Shown piece after piece: positions 1 to 10,893 of a stretch of 64,000 nucleotides of DNA. A program made the translations under genes and the position numbers. The stretch's first letter is position 1, and every line of letters starts with the position of its first letter. Origin of the DNA: Hyparrhenia diplandra (lineage: Eukaryota; Streptophyta; Magnoliopsida; Poales; Poaceae); the NCBI GenBank assembly GCA_015847255.1, contig JADLZK010007335.1, positions 19,644-83,643 on the forward strand, written 5' to 3'. The notes beneath the pieces are model-generated. The model was not told the origin of the DNA. It searched no databases and saw nothing but the letters and a program-made list of their open reading frames with translations.

Positions 1-450
1 TCCGCGGCTGAGAGATTTTTGTTACCCGGGTGCGTGCATCTTGATTTGGAAGAACATGATTGGCGTTGAGTCGCCTTACGAGGCTATGACTTTTAGTGCG
101 AGAGATGGAAGGTCTAGCCATGCATACATGATTAATGCAGATTGATTTTTCCCTTTTGAATTTGGCAAGAGAAAAGAAAAAGGGGAAGGAGGCATTAGCC
201 ATGCATGAATGATTAATGACCAATCATTTTTCTTTTTCTTTTTGAATATGTCGCAAGAAAAGTAATGAGAAAAAGAGGCATTAGCCATGCATACGCATGA
301 TTAATGACGAGAAATGAGAAAGAGGCGTTAGCCATGCATGCATGATTAATGAGCCCGATCAAATCCTCTTTTTCAATTTATGCTAAAAAGGAAAGGGAGG
401 AAGCATGCATGATTAATGACCGATTGATCTTTCCTTTCTTTAGCGTTGAG
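1..450. repeat. Diverged tandem repeat rich in RY (CATGCA) motifs
   Basis: Four to five imperfect copies of a block are visible, starting near 113, 197, 283, 328 and 402. Each has a core like AGCCATGCATGCATGATTAA followed by a pyrimidine-rich stretch and a purine-rich AAGAGAAAAAG-type stretch. Copies differ in length (about 45-100 bp) and by indels. CATGCA(T/G) is the RY element bound by plant B3 factors of the ABI3/FUS3/LEC2 type, but nothing shows it is used that way here. The repeat may continue beyond the left edge of the window. Confidence 0.75.
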
Positions 451-1430
451 AGCGTCGCGGATTTGATTTGCATGAAAAGTAAGGAGAAATACGTGCATTG
501 GTTGCCTTGAGTGGGGGTTGACTCTTTCCTAGCGTTGGGATCGCAGTGCGTGCGGATGGAAAGTACCAGAAACCAATGCTCACGTAACAGCGAAGTCTTA
601 CTTTTGCGTTCTTTTTTATGTTGTAGAGATCTGGAAGATTAGCCATGATAGGGTCATCATCCACCGAACACACGCACCCAAAGAGCAACTAGATCATGTG
701 CCACTCGATTACATGAGCGAGTACGGCCTAATTTATACAAACTCCACACAATTTTGCAAGCTCTTTGATCTCCCTGATTAGCCCTCAGGCCATGGATAGA
801 GTTCCAACTCTCAGACTCCACTTTGTTTCTTTGAACTTGTACAGAAATCGAGTTTTTCCAGAATGAACTCAGAATATGCCCAAATCAATTGCTACTTGCG
901 GCCCTTGTAGCCATGCCACCACTACGCTTGGAAAAAGGTTTAAGATACGTTGACACCCAAAATATGCGAGACATGTCTAATAAGGACATGTCAAGACACT
1001 TGTTGTTTTGCATGTTGTTTTGCAATCTCTTGGGCGTCTAAGGCCTGTGCTGGTGTGTAGCGTTTACACAAATTAGCGTCAACAAGATCATATCACCTTC
1101 TCCATCTCGGATTATAAACCCCAACCGCCGTTCTTTGTCCCTGTGATGCATCCTTCATATGAGTAGTTTTGAAAAGACTTATCCGAGTTGGTCTCAAAGT
1201 TACGAAATTACAATAGGAGCCTCACGGTAGGCCGAGCATGTCATGTAACCGTTCAGCGAGATATTTGTTATTATAGGACTCCGAACGCTGAGTGCTTTTG
1301 CTTTATAATAGAGGACTTAGCGATTCTTTGTTCAAATGACACCAGAAACAATTACTCTTTTGCAAAACGCGGCATTTTGATCATTTTTAATTCATTTTGA
1401 TAATATATAAAATACATGTATTTTTTCTAA
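451..1430. other. Intergenic sequence, nothing recognised
   Basis: Mixed-composition DNA without a reading frame, splice pattern or repeat that I can support. Short ORFs on either strand have no recognisable motifs. It becomes AT-rich near 1,380-1,430, just before the GC-rich segment that follows. Confidence 0.5.
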
Positions 1431-3090
1431 AATACCTATATTGCCCTTCTACACGCTGTCGATTCATCTCCCGCGCGTAACGAGGGCGGCGTGCCGCCTA
1501 ACCTGTCCTTCCCTCTCCCCACGTACGCCCTTCCCTCTCCCCGCATTCGCCGATCTCTATCCATGGGCGGAACCGAGCCACTGCGAGGCGATGAGAGATG
1601 TGCCCAGCGATGGGCGTTGTTTGCCTGGGCGCCCTCGATCACTCCAGCCCGATGGAGGTCCACAGCCCGGCAATGGACGTCGATGGCCCTTGATGTATGG
1701 TTATTTCCTGAAGAGAGTTGATCAGAGGTTTCAGCTCGAGAAGACAATGAAGAGCCTCCCTTTGGGATCAGAAGAGGAAGATAGTGCTTTGAATCAGAAG
1801 TTATGACGACTGACTCCATGCCTTCATCTCAGGCTTCTAACTCCTCATCCAGAGATGGGCTCATGGACTGCACCCGGAGGTTCAACGCAGGAGGTCCCAG
1901 CCTTAGGTCGTATGTCATGTCATTTTGATTCAGATACACTTCAGAGGTAATGCAACAGTCAGGTCAAAAGAGGCCTTCGGCATCATTGAGAAGCACACAG
2001 TGACACAGAAAGCGCTATTTGGGAAACCAGAAGATTGTTATCACACCTGAAGGCACAGTTGAGTTCCTCCAGGATGAGCATATTAGGATAAGCTTTTCTG
2101 GAGCTGAGAAGGCTGATCCCTGGGAGGCTGTTACTTTTGGATCGTTCCGCCGAATGTTTGCGGTGCTGACCCGGAACACAATGTACCCCATGATATCTGC
2201 CGTTGCTCCCTCGCTTTTAAGATTCCGGGCGATATTGGTGAGTCGTAGCTAGGTTATATTCGTATTGGGCGCGATTACGCCGGCAGGGGGCTATTCCGTT
2301 TTACCATCAGAGTGGTCCGTTACGCTGGAAGTTAGGTCAGGGCTTAATGCATTGACAGGACTGTTCTTGTTCCTTCGAAGGCAAGCTTGGCGTCTCGCTT
2401 TTCCCTCTCCGCCGCTGCTTGGCCGCCACCGCCGCGGCATCTCCCAAGGCGCCCTCTGCCTCGTCCGCCGCCCTCGCATCCCCCGGTCGCGCCGCGGCCA
2501 CTCGGCCACACAATCCCACCGCTTCGCTGGTTCGTTGCCCCCGGCCCCTTTTTCCCCGTCCGCCTTGCCGCCCCGCACTTCCTCCCCTCCTCCTGCTCCG
2601 GTCTGCTCCTCTCCGCATCCTCCCGACCCCCGGGCCGCCAGGGCTTCGGGGATCGATGGGGATATGAGATGGGAGAACCAGCACGGACGACGCAGCACCC
2701 AACTTCGTCCGTCAGCGACGCCTGCACGGAACATGGGTGCCGTCTCTTCTTCGTGATCCGTGGAAGAGGTTGGCGAAGAGACACCATGGAGGCGCGTTGG
2801 AGTTTCCCCGTCGCCGATTTGGAGGCTCGTTCGTGGCTGGCCCGATCTCCATCGGAGGGCTCTAGCGTCGCCGTGGCCGACTGCGAGATCTGTTTCCCGC
2901 ATCTGGGCGGCGTGGGGGTCGGTGGTGAGCAGCCCTCGTCCTCTGTCTCTCCCAGGTCTGCCATCTTCGTTGCTGCGTGCCATTGTGTTCATACGCCTCC
3001 TCTCCCCCAGCTTGTGCTTGCTAGTAGCTTGCGGGTGTGGTTTGCTCGGCTGCTCTCTCTGTACCTGTAGAGGGAGGGTTTGATTTATGA
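1431..3090 (+). other. GC-rich gene-like mosaic, unidentified
   Basis: Two GC-rich blocks (about 1,440-1,720 and 2,380-3,050) flank a lower-GC piece (1,720-2,280). That piece holds a short open frame at 2,019-2,252 beginning MGNQKIVITPEGTVEF. The 2,380-2,700 block resembles the GC-rich 5' end of a grass gene, with long overlapping open frames on both strands as expected from composition alone. No frame continues across the blocks and I recognise no domain. It could be a chimera of captured gene fragments, as Pack-MULEs and Helitrons carry, or a decayed gene. I see no transposon termini that would settle this. Confidence 0.35.
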
Positions 3091-4401
3091 ATTACACTCT
3101 TGAGCGCTAGTAGTCTCTATATTGATGTAAACATTGTTTGATTCCTAGTTTTATTTGTACAAATCAAGAATAGCTCCCACTTAGCTGTTAGTTGAAATTC
3201 AGTGCCAGGTAAATCTCTTTCTTGATTCCAGAGCACAATTTAATAAATTAATAATAAATAAGAGTTGTCATAGGATTGTAGTCCTTAGGATTGTACATTG
3301 TTAGCAAGAGTAGCCAGTAGGAAGTAGGATTGTATACTTATTATCCGGGATGTCTGAACGTGAACCAATGACAGTGGTTAAAATGGAATAGGAGCCTGCT
3401 ATTTGTTAGCTGCATCCACCAATTACTGATTGGTTTTGAACTCTTCTCTTCTGCAACTGCAACTGAAATGAGATGCAGCAGCACTAGTAGCCTGCTTATG
3501 CTTGCTGTTATTTATGTGTAGCACGGATAGACAGCGGCAGGACCTGCTGCCAGAGATTATGCTCCTGATTATAGCATATACACTGTTTCTCTGTTTTTGG
3601 GCAACCAATAGGAGCCAGGAACAGGCATCTTGTTTTATCTCTGAAATTGGATTTTTCTGTTTTGATTTTTCCATCACAAAAATATTTTGGGGAAATTTGG
3701 TGTTCCTTCACACACTATATTCTAGACAGACTGAGATTTGGAATTTAGGCTATGGCTGGCGAGGCTTGTGTGAGGATGTGTTTGTTCATGCATTTGTAAG
3801 AGTCTAAGCCCATCAGTATTACTACCTGCTCCTGTTGCCATGAGATGCCTTCAGTATGTTGCTGTGATGGGTCAAATAATGTGTTACAATTGGCCCGGCT
3901 TCCTCATCACTACTGCATGAATGCATGATTTTGTAGTTTGCTTTGGTGTTAGACTGTTAATTAGTGCGCTAACATCTGCAAACCTCAGCTCTTGAAGAGG
4001 AGAATGTCTTGAAGATGAGCTGCGGCCGGGGAGGGAGAAAGGGAGAACCAACTGAATGCGGCCGCCCGCCATGCATATACTACTAGAGCTGGCATGCCAC
4101 ATTGGCACTGCAATTGCTGCTGTGGTACCAGACTAGCCGCCCGGCCGGAGTAGTGTGTGGATGACTATACGGAGTACTGCTGTAGAGGAAAGATATATTG
4201 GCCTTAAGTTGTTGCTGGGCCTCTCGTTTTAAGCATTTGTGAGTGGCCAAGCCTCATCTTCCCACACTTTCTGGACTGACTTCAGTGAAGTATTCAATAG
4301 GTTATTTGTAATATATCGATGAAGCTGAACTTTGTTAGTGACTGTATGTGAGCTGTGCTACGTGAATAGTTGAGCCTTACCCTTTTTATATTTTTATTTA
4401 G
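3091..4401. other. Intergenic sequence, nothing recognised
   Basis: AT-rich stretch (3,100-3,700), then mixed sequence. No coding frame with recognisable similarity and no clear transposon ends. It leads directly into the exportin-like exon remnant. Confidence 0.45.
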
Positions 4402-4884
4402 CTGGAGACATTACTGAAGTTCTTCCCCACGGCTGCTTATCAAAATCTTACACTTCAATGCCTAACAAAGGTAAATGACACCTATAATTGATTGATAGTA
4501 ATTTGGCATATGAGAAAATAAAATATTTCTGCCTAGTGTTTAGGATTATGATATGTTACACTTGTAACTAGCGTTACACTTCTGCATCTATTTGTTTTTG
4601 ATGGATCAAGCTTTTGTTGAATTGTTTTCTCGATATATGTAGCTACCTTCCATGTTGCAGCTCTTTTAGTTTGGTGACTTTTAACATTCAGCAAGTGAAG
4701 ATGGTTGCAGGTAATTTCAAAAAGACATTTACTATTTTTCTTCTCTGTACGTATTTTCATTTCTCCACAATTTAATTACATTAAAGTTTTTCATTCCTAG
4801 TGCATATCTGGTGATATATTTGCATGTTGCAGCTCTTCAGTTTGGTGACTTTTTAACATTCAGCAAGTGAAGATGGTTTGCAGG
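4402..4884 (+). pseudogene. Exportin-1 (XPO1/CRM1)-like exon remnant
   Basis: Positions 4,402-4,470 form a 69-bp exon-like segment bounded by TTTAG before and GTAAAT after. It translates to LETLLKFFPTAAYQNLTLQ plus CLTK, which matches the conserved HEAT-repeat stretch of the nuclear export receptor exportin-1 (plant form LETLLKFFP..AYRNLTLQCLTE). About 180 bp on, the next piece of the same protein appears (VAALQFGDF, NIQ.VKM), present twice (near 4,651-4,710 and 4,823-4,884) because of a 172-bp tandem duplication. The first of those copies has a stop where the second has Gln. No other exportin exons were found within several kb, so this is a fragment of a roughly 1,070-residue protein: a captured or decayed piece, not a working gene. 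The plus orientation is clear from the splice sites. Confidence 0.72.
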
Positions 4885-4999
4885 TAATTTCAAAAGACAT
4901 TTACTATTTTTCTTTCTCTGTGCAGTATTTCATTTCTCCACAATTTAATTCACTAAAATTTCATTCCTAGTGCATATCTGGTGATATATCTTTATAGGA
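4651..4999. repeat. 172-bp tandem duplication, two copies
   Basis: The block starting CATGTTGCAG at 4,651 recurs at 4,823 and runs to the phrase CATATCTGGTGATATAT in both copies. The copies differ mainly by one-base indels in runs (AAAAAG versus AAAAG, TTTT versus TTTTT) and a few substitutions. The duplication carries the second exportin-like exon piece. Confidence 0.88.
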
Positions 5000-5905
5000 G
5001 TCCATGGTTACGTGCTCTCATTCCAGCTCATTCATTTTTGTATTCTACCTAGTCATGCGTGCCATTTCCAGCAATCTGAGCAGAGAAGACAGGAGGGTTG
5101 ATATCTTCGTTGCTGTGGGCTGACAATTGCACGCAAATAAGCTCCCCTGTTACTAACGTTGGCCCAAAGCAGCTCTCTCAACTGAGAGGTCGGTGAAGCT
5201 CTCTGATTTTGATTTTGTACCACATTCTTCCTTGTTGTACCTATATTCTTCATATTCATGTAGTTGATCCCCTTTCCTGATGTTCGATTTGTTCTATGGG
5301 CAGTGTATTTTCCTTGGTCTGCTTCCAATTGTTTCTGTCACTAGGAAGCTAGCGTTGCCTCTATATATAGCCCAAAAGGTACAGTTGTTGTTTTAGTATT
5401 GAACCACAATTTTTATTTTTCAGCTCTATTTTCTGTTGGTTTGAGCAGCAGCTCACCCGATGTCCTCTTTGTTGATTTCTATCTTTGTGCACACATGTGT
5501 CCTCTTTGTATCCAAGTGAGATGATGTTTTAGCTCTCTGCAGTGTAGCCAGAAGGTTGACATGTCCCACTCAACTGTCTACAGCCTTGGGTAAGTCTTTG
5601 AGTCAGGGATTCAGGTGCAGAGTGGTGCGAGGCGAACAAGTCCTAAATTTAAGCGGCTGGTTTTAGTATTACCTCCATTCCAAATTATAAGGCGTTTTTG
5701 GCTTTTTCTAGATAATTTTTCTTTTTACTATGTACCTAGACACTTAGTGTATAAACCCGGCGGCCGGGAGCGTAGTGTCGAGCCCTCTCCCCAATCTTTT
5801 ATGAATGGGCTTCCAATCTTGTACTCTTTGTCTTGCTTGATCTTCTCCTATGTTAACAAATCGTGTTATTCATTGTAGAGAGTACTTTTGAGCATAGAAA
5901 TATAT
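5000..5905. other. Intergenic sequence with a half Stowaway-like MITE
   Basis: Mostly AT-rich with no supported gene. At about 5,671-5,750 the sequence ACCTCCATTCCAAATTATAA begins the left half of a common grass MITE family, the same family as the complete copies at 48.8 and 49.3 kb. The right half is missing and the sequence changes abruptly near 5,755, so this is a truncated copy. Confidence 0.6.
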
Positions 5906-6388
5906 TTATTTGCTGATCAGGTAATATCTACCTGCTGTTTCAGCCCTTTCCTTCTTGTAACATTTTGGGTCCATGTCATTTACTGTCCTTTCTCTTCCAA
6001 TTTTGTAGCTGTAGTTGGATACAGCTTTATCATCATATGGTAAAAAGCAGACCATCCACCTCTTTATATAGGGCGATATTGCAACCATGTTTCTAGTTTG
6101 AGTATATTTACTTTTCTTCAGAGTTCTTATCATCAACTTCCTCTTCAATTTGTCGAAGTATCTGTGGCTTTCTAAAGAACTTTTTGTTTTAGAAATGAGG
6201 CCAATGTCATGGTTGTGTTTCAAGTGTACATTTGTTATTTTCCATATTCCATTATTTTCCTTGACAATGATTGTAACTTTTTGCACCCTGTTTTGATAAT
6301 TACATTGGTATCTCTTTTCAGGAACTATTGATTCCATTGTTTCCTTTTTCCTTGTTATTGATTTGCGCAAATTTGATTTGCACCTCAT
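5906..6388 (-). pseudogene. FAR1-RELATED SEQUENCE (FRS) protein fragment
   Basis: A 160-codon open frame on the minus strand has the features of the FAR1 DNA-binding (WRKY-GCM1-type zinc finger) region of FRS/FHY3 proteins, plant transcription factors domesticated from Mutator-like transposases. Visible are a basic segment with a Cys, then WKITNVHLKHNHD with the conserved His-x-His pair. Next come a SHR..D.KRKLMIRTL segment, TRNMVAI, and LPYDDKAVSNYSYKIGRER, which match the stretch between the zinc finger and the MULE transposase domain. The family is usually 600-900 residues, and neither the transposase core nor the SWIM finger is present here. It is an isolated fragment, either a decayed FRS gene or a transposase remnant. 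Confidence 0.68.
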
Positions 6389-9098
6389 TGTGAAACTTGT
6401 TATCTCATTGTCTCTTTTTCTTACTTGTAGTCCGGTAATGGGTTACAACCACCAAAAGAGAACCCAACCACATAAGGTACATCATTGCAGATTCTCTGTG
6501 CTTCTTTTTAAACTGTTGAACTGCTTCCCTACGCTTGGTATGTCCTTATCCTTTCTTCTTCTTGTTCATGTTCTGGGAATATTTCTATGTCTTCTTCATG
6601 TATAGTCTGATACAGTTTTTCTCTCAAGTTTGTTTTGAGGTCCTCGTAGTCATTCTAGGAAACTTGTTTGTATAAACACCTGATGCAATTTGACAAAAAC
6701 ATGAGGGAAAAGAAATCGATGGGAAACTGCCAGTTGTTAGCCTGAATATTGTGTTTTATATATATGTAATAGAACCATGCAGATAGATGATGCCATGCAT
6801 GAAATCATTCGCGAACAATGCTAAGAAATACATCTCATCCTCCCACGCAGCAATGAATGCTCCTTATGAGAACCAGCTAAAATGATTTTTCAGAACAATT
6901 ATTAGTCCCATCGAGATGAAGTTCACATACCTAAGGAAGCAACATTCAAGGAGAGATAAAATCTGGTCAACAATGTGATATCTGTAGTTCAAACCGAGCC
7001 CATGGTGTGCCAGTTCCAAATAGCAGGGTTAAAAGCAATAGAGCGCTATTACTACCTACTCAAGCTAGCTTTTGCAGGCGCTGCCAAGCTAGCTATTGCT
7101 TCAAATTTCAAAGTTGAAGCAAAACATAGGCACGAGTCCCCACCGCTTATACAACAATTGTAGCCAATGAGTGCAGCAGGTTTTCGAGTGGCTGTGAGTT
7201 TCTAGTAATTGTTTGATCAGCGTTGAAATTTCGAAAGGTGTGCATAACTTTCGAACCATAGCAAACAAGCAGTGCAGTTACAGTTGCATTTTTGTACTTG
7301 AGCTTTTTAGTGAACAATGGCAAATAGAACTGCATCTGGATCCATACCCTTATATAGTTTGAATTTCAGTAACATGTTATCACTATAATCACAAGAATTT
7401 TTTGTTCAATTTGCATGTCCCAATTCCAGGTTGATCGTCAATTCATTGAGGCCAACCTGTGCAACTGAAGCCTGAGACTCCTAGCATGCTAGTTAGTTAT
7501 CTGGTTAGTGATCCAGGCATTTCCATAATTAATCAGTATACTCTGTACATAGTCACTTTCACTACCCTGCTTGGCAAATATATTTGATAGATGTCTCTAT
7601 ATCTTTCAATTTATAAACTTGGAAAAAGTACAACATTCACTTGTAGTTGGCTTCCTCAATATTTTTATGTTTTTGATGTTATGTTTTTATAAGCAGTGTC
7701 AGTGCAATTCAAATGCCTCTCTAGCCTGACTGCCTAAATTTTATCGCTCGGTCGCTTCTTCACATGTATTTTTCTTTTTGTTCTTTACTAGCCACAATGG
7801 CTTGCACTGTTTATTTATGGCCACTGAAGTCTCATTGGTGGTTTTTATGCCGATCTCCGATGATAGCAACTCTGAAGGTTTTGTGTGCTGGAACTTTGAA
7901 GGATCTAAAGCTTTAGTATGAACTGATGGTACTCAGAAGGAACTGCTGTGGCAGTCACCCAGTCTTTCCTATGTATTTCCCGTGATGTCATTTGAACTCT
8001 ATGTTGAAGTGTACTGCATTCCGCGTTTAAATTTTAGCTCTGTCCTTCATGTTTTAACTCCTTGTTTACAAATCCATGAGATTTATGTCTGTGTTACTTG
8101 AACTCATGGTTGCCAACATTAACTGTTGTCAGTGGATTCATGGCAATCTTTTTGCCTTTTGTAGTGCTATGTTCTCAAATTACATGAGACACTGTAGAAA
8201 TCAATATCTATGTTAGACTGTCTCGTCCTTGGCGGTTGGCCATGGATTATGGTAGTCTGAATGGATAGGGTTATCCATGGAATCTGAGGTACTTTATCAA
8301 CTTAAGAATGCACATTCACAAAAACTTTAGTCATTGAATTTGTGAATAATGGACGGCAATTTGGTGTCTACACCGAAATTTTGGGCAGAATTTTTCTGGC
8401 ACAACACACTTTCTTTATCAGACTTGAAGTGCATTCTCTCGTCCTGAACCACTTAATATAAGATTCCATCTGTCTCTTGTGTGCAATTCAAAGCAAACTT
8501 TTTAGATTGTTTTTGAAGCTTGGTAAGTCATGTGTTGTATTTATTTTGTTATGATGTGGATTGGAAATCCATGCTCAATCTTTTTAGATTGATTGATTTA
8601 AATCCCCTAATCTTACTACTAGTTTTGCATCCTCATATGAGTTACGATTTTCACCCTGTAGCATGAGTACGTAGATCCTGATCAAGAAAAGCAAACATTG
8701 CATCTCCTATATCAGAGTACACAGGTCCTGAAATAGAAACAAAAACTGGCGCTACTGATGTAGTCCCATATATATGCGTGTAGAATGAGTAGCAAAAATA
8801 GTGTCTATACTTTGTCTTTTTGGAGCTATGGGGTTGTTGTAATTTCGGATGACTGCAATCTGAAATAAGCTCACTGAGGGTGTGAGGTTTGCTTACATAC
8901 AGGGGATAATAAGTACAGTTTCTTTTCTGTGGATAGTAAGTATAGGTTTTCAATTGGTCATGTACTACTAATATATATATATATATATTACATGGTGTTC
9001 TGAGTGATCCTCTTTTTAATTTCTTCATTCACAGTGAAATTGCAGCACTATGTAACTTGCATCAGATCCTGAAAGTCTTCTAGTCTTGGCAGTCACAT
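6389..9098. other. Intergenic AT-rich sequence
   Basis: About 2.7 kb without a supported gene. Short ORFs have no recognised motifs. A (TA) dinucleotide run lies near 8,968-8,988. T-rich tracts and scattered intron-like sequence suggest old non-coding or decayed gene DNA, but no exon could be assigned. Confidence 0.45.
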
Positions 9099-9360
9099 AT
9101 GCACATTCATCAGTCTTGTTCTTTGCCAGCTCCGCATCATTTTCTAGTCTCCTTACCAGCTTTGGGTTTGTTCCCATGGCTTAGAATGTATCTCGATTCG
9201 AGAATTGAAACAAGTATATTCAAATCACATATCCACATTGATCTATCCTTTCTTCGCAAACTCCTCATCGTTTCCACGTCTTTTCTCCTTGGCCAGCTTT
9301 CAGTGTTTGTTGACGTATCTCTCGATTCGAGAACTGAAACAACAAGTATATTCAAGTGAA
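9099..9360. repeat. Diverged tandem duplication of about 130 bp
   Basis: Two adjoining blocks share the order CCAGCT, CATC.TTTC, CTTTG/GTGTTTGTT, then TCTCGATTCGAGAA(T/C)TGAAACAA and AAGTATATTCAA. The phrases near 9,190-9,220 and 9,317-9,357 are almost identical. The copies are more diverged than the other duplications in this window, so this one looks old. Confidence 0.7.
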
Positions 9361-10122
9361 AACTGTGAAAGTAGCTACCAGTAAGACAAACCAAAAATCT
9401 GCTCGCATCATGTACTACTCAATGGATTCTAGAAATAATAAGCGAAGTAGACGATCACATGACGGCATGAGGGAGTCCAATGGATAATCAGTAGCCTAAT
9501 CTGAGTGCAGACCCATGAGTCGACGACGCATGCTTTGGTTCTCATGTCTCACCGTTGCCGCCACCGGGGCCGTCGTCGGCGTCGCTGTGGGGCCGCCGGC
9601 CCAACGGGTTACGGCGATTGCGCGGCAGCAGAGGCCGCATCGAAGAGTACCTGAGTAGTAGTACGTCGCTTTGCAGCCGGCCCCGGTGACTGTCGCGCCC
9701 CTGACGAGGACGGACGGACAGCTCGTCGCCGCTATTGCGCGGCGTAGTGCGCGTGGGGACCTCGTTGGGAGCCCACCATGACGTCCTGTGTGAGACCCAA
9801 AAGTCCGCCGAGTCCTGCAGTCTCGTGGCGGAGTCGACGCATAGGCGGCGCTACACCGCGGTCGAACGACGGGTGCCGCGTTCTGCCGTCGACAACGGCA
9901 GCGGAGCTATGCTGCGGTCTTTTTCTCCTTCGATCCCCTCGCGGCCTCTAGGGCTTGCACCACAAGGATCATCACGCTCTGATCTATGTACTTTTGGAAT
10001 GACTTGGCTTTGCGGCAGCAGGAGCGCTTGCTGCAGACGTAGGCACCAGTTTCTTCCGCATGAAGCTCGGGTAGTTACATTTATTGCACGCCGGCGTGGT
10101 CCCAGGGTGATTGTGTGCTTAA
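9361..10122. other. Spacer turning GC-rich, no supported gene
   Basis: From about 9,520 the composition becomes GC-rich and CpG-rich, and several frames stay open by composition. The longest plus-strand frame (9,735-10,157) has no recognisable domain and is out of frame with the ORF that follows. It could be a 5' region or earlier exon of that ORF, but no splice pair was convincing. Confidence 0.35.
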
Positions 10123-10182
10123 CCTATCATTACCATCTCGAAATTACGGCGGGTTGAAGCGCTTACGGCCATCAAGCCGGTC

Positions 10183-10656
10183 ATGCCGTTATATGATCTG
10201 GAGCTGTTCGCCCATGGGGTAGACCTGTACCGGGGGTACAGGGAATCGTTCCTCTGGGACGTTGAGAGCTTTATGGATTTCCAAGGTACCATTTCTGTGA
10301 CCAACTATGGTCATCCTAAGCTGAAGAACGATTTATGGTTTTACGGATCTGGGCCTTGTTCAAACTGGTACAGTCGTTTGGTTGTGCTGACCGATTTCGT
10401 GGTGAGATCGGGCTGCTACGCTTTGGTCACGGGCTTTCGTACCGTTTTTACGGAGAGAGGAAAATCGATTTGGCTTTACGTTCAACCAAAGCAAACTAAC
10501 AAGGCCCCTGGTCTGAATGTCTATGGGCTTCAGAAAAGACTGTTGTACATCAATGTTAACTGTGACCACTACGCCCTTATTGTACACGATGACAATGATT
10601 TTGCCCAGTTTTTATGGCATCACAGAATTGTAAAGACCAAAATGTCAGTAGCCTGA
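10183..10656 (+). CDS. Hypothetical single-exon protein, function unknown
   Basis: An uninterrupted 157-codon frame starts at ATG 10,183. The same frame is open back to 10,123, where TAA precedes it, so the true start could be upstream or in a missing exon. The protein is rich in aromatic residues (LWFYGSGPCSNWYSRLVVL, then HHRIVKTKM near the end) and has no signal peptide, membrane span or low-complexity tract. Its balanced composition, unlike the GC-driven shadow ORFs nearby, suggests a real protein or the end of one. I do not recognise the family. It ends at TGA 10,654-10,656. It could be the C-terminal part of a grass-specific protein or a captured fragment. Neighbouring sequence gives no functional hint. 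Confidence 0.45.
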   Translation: MPLYDLELFAHGVDLYRGYRESFLWDVESFMDFQGTISVTNYGHPKLKNDLWFYGSGPCSNWYSRLVVLTDFVVRSGCYALVTGFRTVFTERGKSIWLYVQPKQTNKAPGLNVYGLQKRLLYINVNCDHYALIVHDDNDFAQFLWHHRIVKTKMSVA

Positions 10657-10734
10657 TATTTAGCCGTTAGGTTCTAGTAACATCTGTGCTGCTCGGGGTG
10701 CCCCTGTTCAAAGCAGTGTACTATATTTCATGAT

Positions 10735-10893
10735 TATAATCCCCTCTGCAAATGGTAAGAGCAAAATCTAGGCAAAAGAATGCAATTATCTCTCATCGCA
10801 GATTGCGTTATGATGATTTGAGTTCTTTCGTAGGCAAAAGAATGCAATTACTCTCATCGCAGATTGCCGTTATAATCCCTCTGCAAATGGTAG
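10735..10893. repeat. Nested direct repeats
   Basis: The phrase GGCAAAAGAATGCAATTA followed by TCTCATCGCAGATTG occurs at about 10,770 and again at about 10,833. The phrase CTCTGCAAATGGTA flanks them at about 10,744 and 10,880. The copies differ by single-base insertions only. It resembles the other local duplications in this window. Confidence 0.8.

Noticed and set aside
2291..2992. Long minus-strand ORF in GC-rich DNA
   Set aside because: Low-complexity Arg/Gly/Ala composition, overlapped by open frames on both strands; expected from GC content and without any domain.
8651..9028. 125-codon minus-strand ORF
   Set aside because: Tyr/Ile runs come from a TA microsatellite and AT-rich sequence; no domain.
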